Assembly: GCA_021324795.1 (NCBI GenBank)
Contig: JAJPIK010000081.1
Location: 1 to 38,837, forward strand
From: Chloroflexota bacterium
GTDB lineage: Bacteria; Chloroflexota; UBA6077; FW602-bin22; CADDYW01
Direction: 5' to 3'
DNA length: 38,837 nt
Under the pieces are notes generated by a model. It searched no databases and was not told where the DNA came from. It was given only the letters and a program-made list of their open reading frames with translations. The position numbers were made by a program, and so were the translations under genes. Below, piece by piece: positions 10,692-19,742 of this stretch. Every line of letters begins with the position of its first letter. The first letter of the stretch is position 1.

Positions 10692-11150
10692 TTATTCCTT
10701 GGCCTTCGCTTCGAGCGGCACGAGTAATCGCTCCTTCGTGTAGATAAAATCGGGTCGCTCGTAATCCGCGAGCTCATAATCGTGTCCGAGGACGATCGCC
10801 TGGGTCGGACAGGCTTCCTGGCAGTAGCCGCAGAAGATGCAACGCAACATGTTGATCTCGTAGCGCTTGGCATAGCGCTCACCGGGCGAGTACCGCTCTT
10901 CGTCTGTATTCTGCGCGGCTTCAACGTAAATCGCCTGGCTAGGACAGGCAGCCGCGCAGAGTGAGCAGCCGATGCAGCGCTCGAGGCCATTTTCATAGCG
11001 CATCAGGCGATGGCGGCCCTTGAACCGCGCGGGCATCGCCCGCTTCTGTTCCGGATACGAAACAGTTGTCGGCTTTCGGAACAGGTGCTTCGACGTCGTC
11101 CAGAGGCCCTTGGCCAAGCTGACGATATCTTCACCAATGTCAGAGCTCAT
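10692..11150 (-). CDS. nuoI: NADH-quinone oxidoreductase subunit I (2x[4Fe-4S])
   Basis: NuoI carries clusters N6a and N6b, which pass electrons from NuoG to NuoB. Two ferredoxin motifs are intact: [12 protein letters not shown] (Cys59, 62, 65, 69) and [12 protein letters not shown] (Cys104, 107, 110, 114). The 152-residue length is typical. The start is ATG 11150 with GGGGAG four bases upstream. It sits between nuoH (27-base gap) and nuoJ (2-base gap). Confidence 0.95.
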   Translation of the reverse strand: MSSDIGEDIVSLAKGLWTTSKHLFRKPTTVSYPEQKRAMPARFKGRHRLMRYENGLERCIGCSLCAAACPSQAIYVEAAQNTDEERYSPGERYAKRYEINMLRCIFCGYCQEACPTQAIVLGHDYELADYERPDFIYTKERLLVPLEAKAKE

Positions 11151-11177
11151 GTAACTCCCCCTTCGCTCCTCGATCGA

Positions 11178-12173
11178 TCAGCTAAAGATCAGAATGCCCC
11201 CCGCGGTGAGCACCACGTTCAACAGGGCAGCCGGCAGCAACACTCGCCAACCAAAGTTCATCAAGCGGTCATAGCGCAGGCGTGGCAGCGTCGCGCGTAG
11301 CCAGACATAGATGCACATCAGAATGAACACTTTCAGAAAGAACCACCACGGTCCCGAGATGAGATTGAATGGCCCATGCCAGCCTCCGAGGAAGAGAGTA
11401 GTGGCGATCGAGCTGACAGTGATCATATTGATGTACTCGGCCATGAAGAACATGGCAAATTTCATCCCGCTGTACTCGGTGTGGTAGCCGGCGACCAGCT
11501 CGGTTTCCGCTTCCGGCAGATCAAACGGAGCACGGTTGGTCTCGGCGATCGCCGAGATAAAGTAAATGATGAAGCCGAGCGGCTGCAGGAAAATAAACCA
11601 AACCGGCGTCTGCGCCTTGACGATGTCTGGCAACTGGAGCGAGCCAGTGATCATCAAGACACCAACCAATGATAATCCCAGCGACAGCTCGTAGCTGATC
11701 ATCTGAGCCGATGACCGTACACTGCCAAGTAGAGAATACTTGTTATTCGAAGACCAACCGGCGAGAACGATTCCATACACGCCGAGCGCAGTCGCGCCCA
11801 GGACGTAAAGGAGGCCAACGTTGACGTTGGCCAACTCCAGTGGAATCTCTTGCCCGAAAATGTTCACCGAATCGCCGATGGGGACGACCGCGAATGCCGA
11901 CAGCGCCATCACCACCGAGATCAGCGGTGCCAGCGCGTAGACAAAACGGTCAGCACCTCGCGGGGTTGTATCCTCTTTGAAAGCGAGCTTGATGCCGTCA
12001 GCTAGCGGCTGGAGCATCCCCCACGGGCCGACTCGGTTGGGTCCATAGCGAACCTGCATGCCAGCCACTAGCTTTCGCTCGAGCAGCGTCGCATAGGCGA
12101 AACCGGTCAAGAGGATCCCCAAGATGATGACGCTTTTGATGAGCGAAACCAGAAGCAAAAGAGACGTGCTCAT
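11178..12173 (-). CDS. nuoH: NADH-quinone oxidoreductase subunit H
   Basis: NuoH anchors the peripheral arm and forms the quinone entry tunnel. The 331-residue, roughly eight-helix protein has the conserved ETNRAPFDLPEAETELVAGY and EYSGMKFAMFFMAEYINM segments that line the quinone site, and the early LLERKLVAGMQVRYGPNR loop. I place the start at the ATG at 12173, seven bases after the nuoG stop, with GAGGA ten bases upstream. An ATG at 12203 would add ten hydrophilic residues overlapping nuoG. Confidence 0.93.
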   Translation of the reverse strand: MSTSLLLLVSLIKSVIILGILLTGFAYATLLERKLVAGMQVRYGPNRVGPWGMLQPLADGIKLAFKEDTTPRGADRFVYALAPLISVVMALSAFAVVPIGDSVNIFGQEIPLELANVNVGLLYVLGATALGVYGIVLAGWSSNNKYSLLGSVRSSAQMISYELSLGLSLVGVLMITGSLQLPDIVKAQTPVWFIFLQPLGFIIYFISAIAETNRAPFDLPEAETELVAGYHTEYSGMKFAMFFMAEYINMITVSSIATTLFLGGWHGPFNLISGPWWFFLKVFILMCIYVWLRATLPRLRYDRLMNFGWRVLLPAALLNVVLTAGGILIFS

Positions 12174-12180
12174 TTCCGGC

Positions 12181-14484
12181 TTATCCTCGCACCGTCGATT
12201 CAATGCCGACCGGTAACGGTGGGCAGGTCAGCCTGGTTCCATCGTCGGCAAAGAGCGACTCGGTCCCCGAGCCGGTCGCGTGAACGCGGGGCCATTGTAA
12301 GCCGACTTCGCCCAAACGGGCTGAGGTGATTCCTCGGTAGATCGGCGCAACGACAGCGATCTCCGCCAAAACGTCGGTCGACGCCTGGTAGTCGAAATCT
12401 CCGCCAAGCGCGAGACCCACGTCACGGATAATCTGCCAGTCCGGACGCGCCTCGCCACGCAGCATGGTCGCGACCTTGATACGTTGAACTCGCCGCTCGA
12501 GATTGGTGTAGGTGCCGTCCTTCTCCGACCAGGCGGCGCCAGGCAGCACCACGTGGGCGAGCTTCGCCGTCTCGGTCAAAAAAATATCTTGAACGATCAG
12601 GAAATCCAGCTTAGCAAGTGCGGCCTGGGCCTGCTTTGGTGCCGATGCGCCGGGTGCGACCGGATCATGATTCACGATGTAAAGCGCTGCCAACTGACCT
12701 TGTTCGACCGCATTCCAGTAATCGGCTCCGCCGATGCCGGGTTCACTGGGAACCGGCTTGCCCCAGATACTGGCCAGTCGCTCCCGGGCGCTGGCGTCGT
12801 CAACCGACCGTTGACCCGGCAATCGGTCCGGCATCGCGCCCACGTCGATTGCTCCCTGCTCATTGCCACCGCGGAGTAACGGGTAGAGGCCTGCCCCTGA
12901 GCGTCCAATCTGGCCGGTGAGCAACGCGAGGTCAGTCAAAGCCTCCGCTAAACCGACCGCGGCCCCGCCACGGCGGTATAACGCGCTGGCGTTCCCTGCT
13001 TCCGCCCAGAGCTTCGCGGTCTGTTTGATCTGGTCGACCGTCAGGCCAGTCTCCGCGGCGACCTGGGCGAGGTCAATCGCTTGAGCTGCCTCGATCACGT
13101 CACTGGCTCCAGCCACTCGGGCTTCGACGAATTCCGTTTTGATCAGGCTGTCTCGCACAATCGACGCGACGAGCGCGCTGACCACCCGTGTCACCTGCGC
13201 GCGATCGACTTTCAGCCAGAGCGCGGCATAGCTAACCAGATCAATCTTCTCTGGTCCGATCACCACGAGCTTCGCCCCCTTACCCGCTGCCTTCTTTAGG
13301 CGGAGATCGAGGACTGGCTGCTCTTTGATCGGATCCACATCGGCCAACAGGATGACGTTCGCGCGCTCGAGCCCAGCAATCGAGCCGGTTGCCGCGTCGT
13401 AGCCAAGTGGGCGGTACGTCGGGTGACGTCGCAAGCCGTAGTCGATGTTATTTGAGCCGATCACCGTGCGCATCAGCTTCTGGAGCAGATAGATTTCCTC
13501 ATTCGTGCCGCGCGGCGAGGCAAGTGCTGCCACTGCCTTTGACCCGCGCCTGACCAAAGTTTCCTGAATGCGGTCACGGATCTCGGTAATCGCCTCGTCC
13601 CAGGTCGCCGGTTGCAACGTCCCATTCCGCCGAATCATTGGCCGAGTCAGACGCTCGTCGGACGCGACAAACTGGTAGGTGAAACGCCCACGATCGCAAA
13701 GCCAGCCATCGTCGACGGCGTCGTTCTCTCGAGAAAGAACCCGCTTGATCTCATTATTGCGCACCGTCAGATTGAGGTTGCAGCCGACCGGGCAAAGCGA
13801 GCAGACCGTCGGCTCGGTCGTGACGTCGATGTCCCAGGGGCGGGCGCGGAAACGATAGAGTGAACTCGTCAGCGCGCCAACCGGACAGATCTCGATCGTG
13901 TTGCCCGAGAACGGCGAGTCAAAGGTACGGCCTTCGAGCACCCCAATCTGACTCCAGGAACCACGTTCGAGCACCGTCAACGTTTCGTCGCCAGCGATCT
14001 CGCGGGTGAAGCGAACGCAGCGGTAGCACATGATGCAGCGCTCACGATCCAAAAGGATCTTGTCACTCAACGGAATTGGCTTCACGTAGTGCCGCTTCAT
14101 CTCGGCAAAGCGGCTGATACCCTGCCCATAGCCAAACGCATTGTCCTGCAGCGGACACTCGCCCCCCTTGTCGCAGACCGGGCAGTCCAGCGGGTGGTTC
14201 GCCAGGAGAAACTCGAGTGTTGCGTTTTGACCGGCGACCGCCTTTGCTGACTTCGTGTGAACGACCATGCCATCCGCGACCGGGGTCGTACAGGCAGTCT
14301 GGAGCTTTGGCGCCTTCTCGATCTCGACCAAGCACATCCGGCAGGCGCCAACCGGCTTCATCTTGGGATGGTAACAGAAAATCGGAATATCAATGCCGAC
14401 CAGCTTGGCGGCGTCGACCAGAATCATTCCTTTCGGGACGACGTACTCGTGGCCATTGATCGTTATTTTGACGGTATTCTCCAC
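12181..14484 (-). CDS. nuoG: NADH-quinone oxidoreductase subunit G (iron-sulfur/molybdopterin-fold)
   Basis: NuoG is the largest peripheral subunit (767 residues). All cluster ligands are visible: [2Fe-2S] N1b by Cys37, 48, 51, 65; N5 by His97, Cys101, 104, 110; N4 by Cys150, 153, 156, 200; and the optional N7 site by Cys228, 231, 235, 263 (CSLCPVGC...CDRG). N7 is found only in some bacteria, such as E. coli and Thermus. The remainder is the molybdopterin-oxidoreductase-like fold, which binds no molybdenum in complex I. It starts at GTG 14482-14484, 36 bases after nuoF. Confidence 0.95.
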   Translation of the reverse strand: MENTVKITINGHEYVVPKGMILVDAAKLVGIDIPIFCYHPKMKPVGACRMCLVEIEKAPKLQTACTTPVADGMVVHTKSAKAVAGQNATLEFLLANHPLDCPVCDKGGECPLQDNAFGYGQGISRFAEMKRHYVKPIPLSDKILLDRERCIMCYRCVRFTREIAGDETLTVLERGSWSQIGVLEGRTFDSPFSGNTIEICPVGALTSSLYRFRARPWDIDVTTEPTVCSLCPVGCNLNLTVRNNEIKRVLSRENDAVDDGWLCDRGRFTYQFVASDERLTRPMIRRNGTLQPATWDEAITEIRDRIQETLVRRGSKAVAALASPRGTNEEIYLLQKLMRTVIGSNNIDYGLRRHPTYRPLGYDAATGSIAGLERANVILLADVDPIKEQPVLDLRLKKAAGKGAKLVVIGPEKIDLVSYAALWLKVDRAQVTRVVSALVASIVRDSLIKTEFVEARVAGASDVIEAAQAIDLAQVAAETGLTVDQIKQTAKLWAEAGNASALYRRGGAAVGLAEALTDLALLTGQIGRSGAGLYPLLRGGNEQGAIDVGAMPDRLPGQRSVDDASARERLASIWGKPVPSEPGIGGADYWNAVEQGQLAALYIVNHDPVAPGASAPKQAQAALAKLDFLIVQDIFLTETAKLAHVVLPGAAWSEKDGTYTNLERRVQRIKVATMLRGEARPDWQIIRDVGLALGGDFDYQASTDVLAEIAVVAPIYRGITSARLGEVGLQWPRVHATGSGTESLFADDGTRLTCPPLPVGIESTVRG

Positions 14485-14520
14485 GTCTACTCCTGACCCG
14501 ACTCTGGGCGCGGGGCCCGA

Positions 14521-15822
14521 CTACGAAGCAACTGGAACGCGGGCGGTAGGACACTTCCCGGTTCGGGCGTGGTATTCAAACTCCTCACGGAACAAGCGAA
14601 TGCCACTCGTCACGCAACTGGTCGAGGCATCGCCCAGCGCACAAAGAGTGATGTTCGGAGGCCCGAAGCCGATCGTCTTAGCTATTCGATCGAGTTGATC
14701 GATATCTTCGGACGTCGCGTCGCCATCGGTAATCCGTCGCAGCAGCTTGACCATCCACATTGTGCCCTCGCGGCACGGAGTGCATTTACCACAAGATTCG
14801 TGGTTGTAAAACTCCTCAATCCGTCGGACTGCGCAGGGGATGCAGGTCGTATCGTTCATCACGATAACCCCGCCCGAGCCGAGCATCGAGCCCAGGCTGG
14901 CCAGGGTGTCAAAGTCCATCTTGATGTCGAGATTGTCACCGGAGAGCATCGCCGCCGAGGAGCCCCCGGGAATAACTGCCTTGACCGGACGGTCGTCGAT
15001 CATCCCGCCACTGTGCTCGTAAATGAGTTCGCGCAGCGTTGTGTTCAAAGGCAGCTCTTTGTTCCCGGGCTTTCGAACGTGACCGCTCACGCAGTAGATC
15101 TTCGGACCGGTGTTGCGCGGTGCGGTGCCGATGCTGGTATACCATTCCAGGCCGCGACTAATCAGCATCGGAATATTGCAGATCGTCTCGACGTTATTCA
15201 CGTTCGTCGGCATACCGTAAACGCCATACGACGCCGGAAACGGCGGACGCGGGCGTGGCATCGGCCGATTACCTTCGAGAGATTCGATCAATGCCGTTTC
15301 TTCGCCGCAGATGTAAGCACCAGCACCCCGAAAGAGAATGACGTCGTGATCGAAACCGCTACCGAGGATGTTCTTTCCAAGGTAACCACGCTCATACGCC
15401 TGCTTGACCGCATTCTGCAAGCGCTTGAACCCGAGCGCAAATTCACCCCGCACGTAAACGAGCGTCGTCGGCACCTGCATGGCGTAGGCAGAGATGATAA
15501 TGCCTTCGATGAGTTGATGCGGGTCATTCTCGATGATCATGCGATTGCTGAACGTCCCGGGCTCACTCTCGTCCGAGTTGACGAGCAGATACTTCTCACG
15601 CTTGCCCTTGGGAACGAAGCCCCACTTCATGCCACAGGGTGCTCCCGCACCACCTCGCCCACGCAGCCCGGAGTTCTTCACCAGGTCAATGATCTGATCA
15701 GGTTGAAACTCGGCAAGTGCTTTTGGTAGTGCCTGGTAGTCGCCGTGAGCAAGCGCAACGTCAATATCCCACGAGTTCGGCACGCCGACGTTGCGCAAGA
15801 TGATGGGTTCATACGTTGCCAT
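14521..15822 (-). CDS. nuoF: NADH-quinone oxidoreductase subunit F (FMN, NADH-binding)
   Basis: NuoF oxidises NADH through FMN and passes electrons to cluster N3. The 433-residue protein has the glycine-rich flavin loop GRGGAGAPCGMKW (55-67), the NADH segment around NSDESEPGTF (82-91), GAGAYICGEETALIESLEG (166-184), and the N3 ligands Cys344, 347, 350 (ESCGKCTPCREG) and Cys394. The flavin loop differs from the usual GRGGAGFPTGxKW: Ala replaces Phe and Cys replaces Thr. The start ATG 15822 overlaps the end of nuoE by 14 bases. Confidence 0.95.
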   Translation of the reverse strand: MATYEPIILRNVGVPNSWDIDVALAHGDYQALPKALAEFQPDQIIDLVKNSGLRGRGGAGAPCGMKWGFVPKGKREKYLLVNSDESEPGTFSNRMIIENDPHQLIEGIIISAYAMQVPTTLVYVRGEFALGFKRLQNAVKQAYERGYLGKNILGSGFDHDVILFRGAGAYICGEETALIESLEGNRPMPRPRPPFPASYGVYGMPTNVNNVETICNIPMLISRGLEWYTSIGTAPRNTGPKIYCVSGHVRKPGNKELPLNTTLRELIYEHSGGMIDDRPVKAVIPGGSSAAMLSGDNLDIKMDFDTLASLGSMLGSGGVIVMNDTTCIPCAVRRIEEFYNHESCGKCTPCREGTMWMVKLLRRITDGDATSEDIDQLDRIAKTIGFGPPNITLCALGDASTSCVTSGIRLFREEFEYHARTGKCPTARVPVAS

Positions 15823-16330
15823 GGCCAGACCCCACTTCCTCGGCCACCTCGCGATGCGTGTCCGAAGCAGCTAGTTTATCCAGAAGCTCGTCGACCTTCT
15901 CGTTCGTCAGATTTCCGTAGTAGGTCTCGTCGGCGATCATCATGGGTGCCAGGTCACAAGCAGCAAGACATTCCATTGGCTGGAGGGTAAATTTCCCATC
16001 AGGTGTCGTCTCACCTGGCTTGATCTTCAAGCGATCGCAGATGTGCTCGATGATCTGATCCGAGCCGCGCAAGAAACAGGCGATGTTCTTGCAGGGCATG
16101 AGGATATGCTCACCGACTGGCTCGTCGTAGAGCATATCGTAGAACGTCACCAACATCTGTAATGCGTTGGCGTCGATGCCGAGAATCTCGGCAGCCTCGG
16201 GCAGCGCTTCGGGCTTACAATAGCCGAACTGACGCTGAACCGCGCGCAACGTATCCAGCACGGCGCTGCGTTGACGTGGATACCGCTTCATCGCCGCGCG
16301 AATTTCCTGAACTGTCTCCTCGGACAGCAC
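15809..16330 (-). CDS. nuoE: NADH-quinone oxidoreductase subunit E ([2Fe-2S])
   Basis: NuoE is a thioredoxin-like subunit that carries cluster N1a. From GTG 16330 it has 173 residues, with the four ligands Cys80 and Cys85 (CKNIACFLRG) and Cys121 and Cys125 (ECLAACDLAP). I chose this GTG because AAGGAGG lies five bases upstream and the product MLSEETVQEI fits the usual short N-terminus. The frame is open upstream to 16486, but that extension has no good ribosome site and includes repeat sequence. It follows a 304-base gap after nuoD, the only real break in the operon. Confidence 0.93.
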   Translation of the reverse strand: MLSEETVQEIRAAMKRYPRQRSAVLDTLRAVQRQFGYCKPEALPEAAEILGIDANALQMLVTFYDMLYDEPVGEHILMPCKNIACFLRGSDQIIEHICDRLKIKPGETTPDGKFTLQPMECLAACDLAPMMIADETYYGNLTNEKVDELLDKLAASDTHREVAEEVGSGHGNV

Positions 16331-16427
16331 GCGATCCTCCTTAACAATTTCACCCCGTTGCCGCTTAGTCATTGCATGCGGCCGCTGGTACCTCGTCACT
16401 CTCAACGGTGTGCAATTTCGCGTCTTT

Positions 16428-16498
16428 GTACCGTAGGTGAGGTCTTGTGCCTCGCAGGGTGAGGTCGGATGGGGCGCAAGCCCCATGCATTACGGTAC
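16428..16498. repeat. palindromic repeat unit inside the nuo operon
   Basis: GTACCGTA at 16428-16435 pairs with TACGGTAC at 16491-16498. Inside lie a hairpin ATGGGGC-GCAA-GCCCCAT (16469-16486) and a direct repeat of GGTGAGGTC (16436-16444 and 16458-16466). The unit has no coding sense and looks like a small dispersed element inserted in the nuoD-nuoE gap. It shares the 11-mer GCAGGGTGAGG with the hairpin at 4897-4935. Confidence 0.5.
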
Positions 16499-16550
16499 CC
16501 GTAAGTCCACCCCAAATGAAAAATCCTGGCCAGCCACCTGCGCCAGACAC

Positions 16551-16586
16551 GAAAAGCCAGCCGCCAAAGCGGCTGGATTTCTTTGG
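16551..16586 (-). terminator. attenuator-like terminator in the nuoD-nuoE gap
   Basis: On the transcribed strand, CCAGCCGC (16576-16569) pairs with GCGGCTGG (16564-16557) around TTTG and is followed by CTTTTC, a weak intrinsic terminator 60 bases after nuoD. An alternative stem, CCAAAG (16586-16581) with CTTTGG (16569-16564), uses part of the same bases and excludes the terminator. This is the geometry of an attenuator. Function is inferred only. Confidence 0.4.
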
Positions 16587-16634
16587 CCCCATGGCGAAGA
16601 GCCGGCGTGCTGACCGACTATCACCGGCCAGCCC

Positions 16635-17819
16635 TTACCGATCAACTTCCCCGAGCACCGGGTCGAGACTTCCGATCATCGCCACCAAATCGGCGACCAG
16701 CGCTCCCTTCGCGATCACCGGTAGCGCTTGCAACGAGGCGAAAGACGGCGCTCGCACGTGCAACCGGTACGCCTTTGAAGAGCCATCGGCAACCAGGTAC
16801 ATTCCCAGTTCGCCGCGCGGCGACTCGATGACCGAGTACACCTCACCCGCGGGCACCCGGAAGCCTTCCGTAGCTAGCTTGAAATGGTGGATCAATGCCT
16901 CCATACTCGTCGCCAACTCCGAGCGAGGCGGAAAAGCCACTTTTCGGTCCGATGTCACGTAAGGACCATCAGGGAGCCGCTTGAGCGCCTGCTGAATAAT
17001 TTTCACCGATTCGCGCATCTCACGAACCCGGACAAGATACCGCTCGTAAATGTCACCGCGCTCACCAACGATCACATCGAAATCGTACTCTTCGTAACCG
17101 CAATAAGGACGATCCCGACGCACGTCGAGCGATCCACCTGATGCTCGGAGGTTTGGTCCGGTAACGCACAAGCGAATCGCATCTTCAAGCCTTAGCACGC
17201 CGATGCCGATAGTCCGGTCACGCCAGATACCATTCTTCGTCAGCAGTGCTTCGTACTCGTCGATACGTTCCGGCATGATGTCCAAAACTGCTTGGACCGC
17301 CTCTTCGAATCCATGCGGCAGATCATACGCCAGGCCACCCGGTCGAATGTAGCTGCACATCATGCGCTGGCCGGAGCACATCTCAAAAATGTCAAGGATG
17401 CGCTCGCGTTCGCGGAAGCAATAGAGGAAGACACTCATCGCGCCCATGTCCATCGCTTGCGTTCCCAGCCACACGAGATGGCTCGCGATACGCGTCAACT
17501 CAGCCAAGATGACTCGGCCAACTGTCGCTCGGGGTGGGATCTCGACATCAAGCAGCTTCTCGACGGCTAACGAATAGCCAAGATTGTTCGAGAGCGGCGC
17601 AAGATAGTCCATTCGGTCGCTGTAGGTCACGCCTTGCCAGTAGGTCTTCTGCTCGAACATTTTCTCGAAACCGGTGTGTAGGTAGCCAATTACTGGCTTA
17701 CAGCTCACCACGGTTTCACCGTCAAGCTCGAGCACCAAACGCAACACCCCGTGCGTGCTCGGGTGCTGCGGCCCCATATTTAGAACGAGATTCTGTTCTT
17801 CGATGGTTCTAACTGCCAC
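16635..17819 (-). CDS. nuoD: NADH-quinone oxidoreductase subunit D
   Basis: NuoD is the 49-kDa-type subunit that forms the quinone-reduction site with NuoB. The 394-residue product begins [20 protein letters not shown] and carries the invariant GPQHPSTHGVLRL segment, the SDRMDYL block, and a C-terminal DPVLGEVDR close to the conserved family end. The start is GTG 17817-17819, supported by AAGGCGG upstream and by an 11-base overlap with nuoC. A longer open frame to 17918 lies within nuoC and adds a Ser/Arg-rich stretch unlike the family. The gene is followed by the repeat-bearing gap. Confidence 0.95.
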   Translation of the reverse strand: MAVRTIEEQNLVLNMGPQHPSTHGVLRLVLELDGETVVSCKPVIGYLHTGFEKMFEQKTYWQGVTYSDRMDYLAPLSNNLGYSLAVEKLLDVEIPPRATVGRVILAELTRIASHLVWLGTQAMDMGAMSVFLYCFRERERILDIFEMCSGQRMMCSYIRPGGLAYDLPHGFEEAVQAVLDIMPERIDEYEALLTKNGIWRDRTIGIGVLRLEDAIRLCVTGPNLRASGGSLDVRRDRPYCGYEEYDFDVIVGERGDIYERYLVRVREMRESVKIIQQALKRLPDGPYVTSDRKVAFPPRSELATSMEALIHHFKLATEGFRVPAGEVYSVIESPRGELGMYLVADGSSKAYRLHVRAPSFASLQALPVIAKGALVADLVAMIGSLDPVLGEVDR

Positions 17820-18369
17820 GCTGTACCGCCTTCTGCCACTGCTCCGGATTGAAGCTCCACTCGTGTGGCTCTTTCGGTGGCTGGAAATCCTTGCGGAGGG
17901 GATGGACTTCCCACTCATCCGGCGTTAGGATTCGGGTCATGTCCGGATGACCGTTGAATTCGATGCCGAAGAGGTCGTAAACCTCTCGTTCGAACCAATT
18001 CGCGCCCGGCCATTCACCGGTCAACGTCGGCACAACGGCATCGTCTTCATCAACTTGAACTCGAATCCGCGCCCAACGATTGAGCTTGAACGAGTGCAAG
18101 TGATAGATCACACCAAAGCGTGGCGTCTTACCCAGATTCAAATAATCGATACCGCAGATGTCCGACAATCGGATGAACTGCAACTCTGGGTCATCGCGCA
18201 AGAAGGTTGCTAACGCGATCAAGTCTTCACGCTTGACCACGAAAGTTGGCTGGTCGAAAGTAACCTGCGCTTCGAGTAACCGCTCACCAAATCGCTCTTC
18301 GACGCGGGCAAGGACTGGATCTTTTTCGGGCGCAGACGGCTGTTCGGCAACCGCAGTTTGGTCGGTCAC
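17809..18369 (-). CDS. nuoC: NADH-quinone oxidoreductase subunit C
   Basis: NuoC is the 30-kDa-type subunit of the peripheral arm; it scaffolds NuoD. The 186-residue protein has the family signature [18 protein letters not shown] followed by [18 protein letters not shown]. It begins at GTG 18367-18369, overlapping the nuoB stop as GTGA, and its own end overlaps the nuoD start. It is separate from nuoD, not fused as in E. coli. Confidence 0.95.
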   Translation of the reverse strand: MTDQTAVAEQPSAPEKDPVLARVEERFGERLLEAQVTFDQPTFVVKREDLIALATFLRDDPELQFIRLSDICGIDYLNLGKTPRFGVIYHLHSFKLNRWARIRVQVDEDDAVVPTLTGEWPGANWFEREVYDLFGIEFNGHPDMTRILTPDEWEVHPLRKDFQPPKEPHEWSFNPEQWQKAVQRGS

Positions 18370-18866
18370 TGCTCGCCTTCCTTCGATCCTTCGGCGGCAA
18401 TACGCTTCTGGAGCTTAATGATGCCATCGATCAGCGCTTCCGGCCGGGGAGGACAACCGGGCACATACACGTCGACCGGTACAACTTTATCGACCCCCTG
18501 GAGAATCGCATAATTATTGAACATCCCACCACAAGAGGCGCAATCGCCCATCGCAATCACCCACTTAGGGTGCGGCATCTGGTCGTACAAATGGCGTACG
18601 ATTGGTGCCATTTTCTGAGAAACACGCCCAGAGACGATCATGAGATCGCTTTGACGGGGCGACGCCCGAAATACCTCCGCGCCAAAACGAGCCACGTCAT
18701 AACGTGAAGCAGCGGTTCCCATCATCTCGATCGCACAACAGGCTAAGCCAAACGTCATTGGCCAGAGCGACTGACTGCGGCCCCAGTCGGCGAGCTTGCT
18801 GAAGAGAATAGCCGGCGCGCCGTCCTTTCGATGAGGCTGCGCGTCAGACGGCATTGCTACTCCCAT
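18366..18866 (-). CDS. nuoB: NADH-quinone oxidoreductase subunit B (cluster N2)
   Basis: NuoB holds the terminal cluster N2, which reduces quinone. The 166-residue product has the vicinal cysteines in [11 protein letters not shown] (Cys43, Cys44), Cys109 in GDCASCGG and Cys138 in VPGCPPRPE, all four expected ligands. The start at ATG 18866 has AAGGGAG seven bases upstream and overlaps nuoA by 10 bases. The ATG at 18854 is also possible, with GGGAG upstream. Confidence 0.95.
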   Translation of the reverse strand: MGVAMPSDAQPHRKDGAPAILFSKLADWGRSQSLWPMTFGLACCAIEMMGTAASRYDVARFGAEVFRASPRQSDLMIVSGRVSQKMAPIVRHLYDQMPHPKWVIAMGDCASCGGMFNNYAILQGVDKVVPVDVYVPGCPPRPEALIDGIIKLQKRIAAEGSKEGEQ

Positions 18867-19213
18867 TCGAGTGCTCCCTTCTTGACAAGGTAAAAATAGC
18901 CAACCAAAAGGATGGCAATGAAGATGATCATCTCAAAAAACCCATAGAGGCGAAGCTGACGGTATATGACTGCCCAGGGGTAGAAGAAAACGGCTTCGAT
19001 ATCGAAAACGATGAAAAGCATTGCCACGAGGTAAAACTTGACCGGGAACCGGATTCGGGCAGACATTTGGGGCATGATTCCACTTTCGTAGGGAATCATA
19101 TGTCGGGAGTGGGCGTGTCGTGGACCGAGGTACCACGAGATTCCCAAGATTAAGAGACCGAAAAGCACCGCCAGGGTGGCAAGCACAAATATCGGCAGGT
19201 AGTCAGTAGGCAT
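18857..19213 (-). CDS. nuoA: NADH-quinone oxidoreductase subunit A
   Basis: NuoA is a three-helix membrane subunit near the quinone site. The 118-residue protein carries the acidic hallmark [12 protein letters not shown] at the second helix and ends hydrophilic, KKGALEWE. It starts at ATG 19213 and is the first gene of the 14-gene operon. About 85 bases separate it from the predicted transcription start. The end overlaps nuoB. Confidence 0.95.
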   Translation of the reverse strand: MPTDYLPIFVLATLAVLFGLLILGISWYLGPRHAHSRHMIPYESGIMPQMSARIRFPVKFYLVAMLFIVFDIEAVFFYPWAVIYRQLRLYGFFEMIIFIAILLVGYFYLVKKGALEWE

Positions 19214-19304
19214 CTTTCGTCACCTTACCTCAGTGGCCTGCCCTCGGGAATTGGGCAAAGCCACACTGCGCCGTCGCACGGCCGTGGATAACTCAAGCGG
19301 CGAA

Positions 19305-19333
19305 AGTATAGACCTTCTGAACTACCCTGTCAA
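19305..19333 (-). promoter_or_regulatory. sigma70-type promoter of the nuo operon
   Basis: On the minus strand TTGACA (19333-19328) is followed after exactly 17 bases by TATACT (19310-19305). This is a near-consensus housekeeping promoter with a start near 19298. It lies between the FmdB-like gene stop and nuoA. A small stem, GCCGT-GCG-ACGGC, lies in the leader. No operator was recognised. Confidence 0.8.
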
Positions 19334-19342
19334 ATCAGCACT

Positions 19343-19732
19343 TCACTCAAGCGCATTCGCCAAGGAATCTGCACTGTCTGACTCGGTTTCCTCCTCGGCT
19401 CCGAGATCGTCAGGCATTTCACCTGCCTCCATCCGATCGACAGCTTCGCGAAAATCATCGCCGAGGTCTTCGCCGATTTCATCGCCCATGCGACGAGCCC
19501 AGCGAGCGACGCTTCGCGGATCATTTTCGTCGACATCGCCAAGAGCGGTTGGGTCCGCCAGGCGCTCCAGCCGATCATCATCTGAATGTAGGACGGCGAA
19601 CCGCGACACGAGCTTACGCAACTGCGTGCCGTGGCAACGAAGACACTGCAAATCCCTGGGATCCGAATAGGTACGAACCAGCACGCTTCGGTAGGCACCA
19701 CACGTGGTGCAACGATACTCGTAGATAGGCAT
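19343..19732 (-). CDS. FmdB-type zinc ribbon protein
   Basis: The 129-residue protein starts MPIYEYRCTTCG, the defining opening of the FmdB/putative regulatory zinc ribbon family. Cysteines 8, 11, 30 and 33 (CTTCG and CLRC) should bind one zinc. Residues 50-129 form an unusually long acidic tail rich in Asp and Glu, unlike the basic tails of many members. The ATG at 19732 has AAGGG upstream; the frame is open to a TTG at 19795 within the preceding gene but has no support. It follows the preceding gene by 10 bases, forming a two-gene unit. The role in this family is not well defined. Confidence 0.75.
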   Translation of the reverse strand: MPIYEYRCTTCGAYRSVLVRTYSDPRDLQCLRCHGTQLRKLVSRFAVLHSDDDRLERLADPTALGDVDENDPRSVARWARRMGDEIGEDLGDDFREAVDRMEAGEMPDDLGAEEETESDSADSLANALE

Positions 19733-19742
19733 CTGAACCCTT

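Noticed and set aside
14569..15729. A 386-codon open frame opposite nuoF
   Set aside because: Antisense to a fully supported nuoF; the translation shows no motif and is explained by codon bias.
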